A stretch of DNA of 7,810 nt from Acinetobacter lwoffii (GTDB taxonomy: Bacteria > Pseudomonadota > Gammaproteobacteria > Pseudomonadales > Moraxellaceae): positions 39,130-46,939 of the forward strand of contig NZ_DCLL01000036.1 in the NCBI RefSeq assembly GCF_002321025.1. Direction: 5' to 3'. Of the stretch, positions 6,190 to 7,810 are shown piece after piece. Each line of letters begins with the position of its first letter. The stretch's first letter is position 1. The notes beneath the pieces are model-generated. The model was given only the letters and a program-made list of their open reading frames with translations. It ran no database searches and had not been told where the DNA came from. A program made the position numbers and the translations under genes.

Positions 6190-7254
6190 ATGAATCAGAT
6201 TGCACCGATAAATATCCCTCAACGAACTCATTTCCCAATTCAGAATGAGAGCAATGAATCAAATACAGCCGCTAAAAGAACAACGACTGCCAAGCGTTTA
6301 GCCAATACTAAAAATATGGATTACCAGGAATGGCTGGAAGTACGTAAGCAAGGTATTGGCAGTAGTGATGCCGCAACCGCCTGCGGCCTCAACCCTTACA
6401 TGTCGATGCTGGAACTTTGGATGATCAAGACTGGTCGAACTCAGCAGAATGTTGATGATGACAGCTCAGGCATTGCACCGTTGTATTGGGGCAAACAGTT
6501 AGAGCCGCTGGTGGCTGAGTACTATAGTCTGCACACCAATAATAAAGTCCGTCGGGTCAATGCCGTGCTTCAGCATCCCGACCCAGACAAAGCTTTTATG
6601 TTGGCAAATCTGGATTATGCGGTGGTGGGGAGTGATGACGTCCAGATCCTGGAGTGTAAAACTGCCGGAGAGCATGGTGCCAGGCTATGGCGAGATGGTG
6701 TGCCGTTGTACGTGCTGTGTCAGGTGCAACACCAACTTGCAGTGACAGGCAAGCAGGCAGCGCATGTCTGTGTTCTGATTTGTGGACATGAAACCAAGAT
6801 CTTTAAAGTCAGCCGTTCTGAATCAGTCATTCAACACATCATTCAGGCAGAGCGTTATTTCTGGGAGTGTGTAGAAAACGATACACCGCCATCAGTCGAT
6901 GCCAGTGAATCCGCAGCCAAAGCCATTCTGCAACTCTATCCAGCGCATGTACCCTTGACTGTTGAAGATCTCTCGCAAAATGAAAATGCCAATTTGATGT
7001 TCGATCAGCTCATCAAAATGAAAGAAGAAATTCAACACAAGCAGGAACGTTTTGACCAGCTCAAGCATCACATCCAAATGCTGATGAAAGATGCTGAACG
7101 AGCCACCTTTGCTCATGGCTCGGTGGTCTGGAAGAAAGCCAAGGACTCCATCAGTCTGAATACCAAAGCATTACTTCAGCATCAGCCTGAACTCATTGAG
7201 CTTTATCCACTTCAAAAGCAGGGTAGTCGTCGATTCAATATCTATACCGACTAA
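6190..7254 (+). CDS. YqaJ-family (lambda exonuclease-like) viral recombinase nuclease
   Basis: The protein has 354 residues. The ATG at 6190 follows AAGGA with a 7-nt gap; the frame extends upstream only through the terminator, so that part is not coding. Residues 45-190 are the YqaJ domain: EWLEVRKQGIGSSDAATACG (47-66), which opens the family; Glu105 in KQLEPLVAEYY; Asp142 in ANLDYAVVG; Glu155 and Lys157 in ILECKTA; and Gln178, Gln180 and Gln182 in CQVQHQLAVTG. Glu, Asp and the E-x-K pair make up the metal-binding PD-(D/E)xK site of a 5'-3' exonuclease that resects double-stranded ends for strand annealing. Residues about 262-305 are predicted coiled coil. Residues 1-43 are a polar Asn/Ser/Thr-rich extension before the domain. 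No single-strand annealing protein is seen in the window; a partner may lie to the right. The nuclease appears intact. Confidence 0.93.
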   Translation: MNQIAPINIPQRTHFPIQNESNESNTAAKRTTTAKRLANTKNMDYQEWLEVRKQGIGSSDAATACGLNPYMSMLELWMIKTGRTQQNVDDDSSGIAPLYWGKQLEPLVAEYYSLHTNNKVRRVNAVLQHPDPDKAFMLANLDYAVVGSDDVQILECKTAGEHGARLWRDGVPLYVLCQVQHQLAVTGKQAAHVCVLICGHETKIFKVSRSESVIQHIIQAERYFWECVENDTPPSVDASESAAKAILQLYPAHVPLTVEDLSQNENANLMFDQLIKMKEEIQHKQERFDQLKHHIQMLMKDAERATFAHGSVVWKKAKDSISLNTKALLQHQPELIELYPLQKQGSRRFNIYTD

Positions 7255-7284
7255 GTCTGTTTCAGCCCATTCAAATAGCGATAC

Positions 7285-7346
7285 ACAAAAACCGCTCCCC
7301 GCCCTCCATTCGCTAGGAATAGAGGGCAAACGGTCGCGGCTTTTGT
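7285..7346. other. Long two-part hairpin upstream of the last gene
   Basis: Outer arms ACAAAA (7285-7290) and TTTTGT (7341-7346), then CCGC (7292-7295) and GCGG (7336-7339), then an asymmetric internal loop of C-rich and A/G-rich strands, then GCCCTC (7301-7306) with GAGGGC (7322-7327) around a 15-nt loop. It begins about 30 nt after the YqaJ stop and ends 83 nt before the next ATG. On either strand the outer arm ends in a T-run (four on the plus, five on the minus), so it could act as a bidirectional terminator. Its size, GC content and internal loop go beyond a simple terminator and would also suit a structured RNA or protein-binding element. Confidence 0.6.
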
Positions 7347-7429
7347 AGCGAGCTATATACATATTTCTTGAATCAGGTGATCTGCATAAAGCTGGATGAT
7401 CTGTACAAAATCAAATTGAGGAAAATAAA

Positions 7430-7810
7430 ATGATTAAAGGTTTAGCGATTACACCACCGGCTCTGGGGCGTATCAGTATTGGTCGGGTAGTAGAAAAGAA
7501 TGGAAAACGCCTACCTGAAAAAGATGATCAATTCACCATTACGTCCCAAATCCAAAGCAAAGAAGGATGGGTGAAACATCCACTGGATGAACAGCTTCGA
7601 GCCAATACACCTAATCAAAAACTCAGAACTATACCCGTCCGAATGATCTTCAATGATCCTGACTTAAACCTACGTGCAGAATACAGCCTATTTGACCGCC
7701 AGACTGGACGGCCAGTTTGTGTCGGCAACGGTGAAACCTGCCAGCGCTTAACCAATCAAGGCGTAGAGCAGCATCCTTGTCCATCGCCAGATTTATGTCC
7801 TCTGGCACAA
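7430..7810 (+). CDS. 'Hydrolase or metal-binding' / recombination directionality factor-like protein, 3'-truncated by window edge
   Basis: The ATG at 7430 follows GAGG (7418-7421) with an 8-nt gap, and 127 codons run in frame to the last base of the window. The start, MIKGLAITPPALGRISIGRV, and later blocks, LRTIPVRMIFNDPDLNLRAEYSLF (residues 65-88, of which RTIPVR and LNLRAEYSLFD are the most telling) and RPVCVGNGETCQR (94-106), match a family on integrative elements and phages annotated as 'hydrolase or metal-binding protein' or as Gp3-like recombination directionality factor. Cys97, Cys104, Cys117 and Cys123 begin a probable metal-binding cluster that should be completed beyond the window. 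The named functions come from annotation habit and are not shown by this sequence; a role in excision control together with the integrase is possible. It follows the YqaJ gene in the same direction, behind a large hairpin. Confidence 0.8.
   Translation, partial: MIKGLAITPPALGRISIGRVVEKNGKRLPEKDDQFTITSQIQSKEGWVKHPLDEQLRANTPNQKLRTIPVRMIFNDPDLNLRAEYSLFDRQTGRPVCVGNGETCQRLTNQGVEQHPCPSPDLCPLAQ

Noticed and set aside
1..7810. CRISPR array, tRNA or attachment site
   Set aside because: No regularly spaced repeats, no cloverleaf-like segment and no duplicated att core seen; the att site is expected left of the window.

Overview
The window looks like part of an integrated mobile island in a gammaproteobacterium, most likely Acinetobacter or a close relative. 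This rests on the AT-leaning composition and on the company kept by the genes: a P4-type tyrosine integrase, a YagK/YfjJ (inovirus Gp2-like) protein, a DUF932 protein, a YqaJ-type exonuclease and the so-called 'hydrolase or metal-binding' protein. The genus is inference; nothing here (no rRNA, no core gene) fixes it.

Layout. 1-933: the catalytic part of a tyrosine integrase, cut at its 5' side by the window edge. 927-1772 (minus): an AT-rich unknown gene, convergent with the integrase and overlapping it by 7 bp, whose C-terminus looks like a ribbon-helix-helix DNA-binding domain. 1773-1964: very AT-rich DNA with three exact 11-bp tandem repeats upstream of that gene. About 1965-3337: not blank DNA but a badly decayed IS66-family insertion sequence. 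Remnants of tnpA, tnpB and the end of tnpC can be read in order across frameshifts and stops, and short matching ends can be proposed. 3338-3601: AT-rich spacer. 3602-4555: the YagK/YfjJ-type putative replication protein, with a strong hairpin around its start. 4683-4991 and 5005-6039: a small zinc-ribbon membrane protein closely followed by the DUF932 protein. 6190-7254: the YqaJ-family nuclease. 7430 to the end: the N-terminal part of the 'hydrolase or metal-binding' / recombination-directionality-factor-like protein.

How it may work together. The integrase would insert and excise the island. The YagK/YfjJ protein, if it acts as an HUH-type initiator as its H-x-H motif suggests, could replicate an excised or satellite form. 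YqaJ, DUF932 and the last protein form a DNA-processing block often seen on phages, plasmids and islands. Each intergenic gap in the right half holds a terminator or a large hairpin a short way upstream of the next gene, which suggests single-gene units or attenuated read-through. Base composition is visibly AT-richer in the minus-strand gene and the YagK-like gene than in the DUF932-YqaJ block, so the island looks mosaic.
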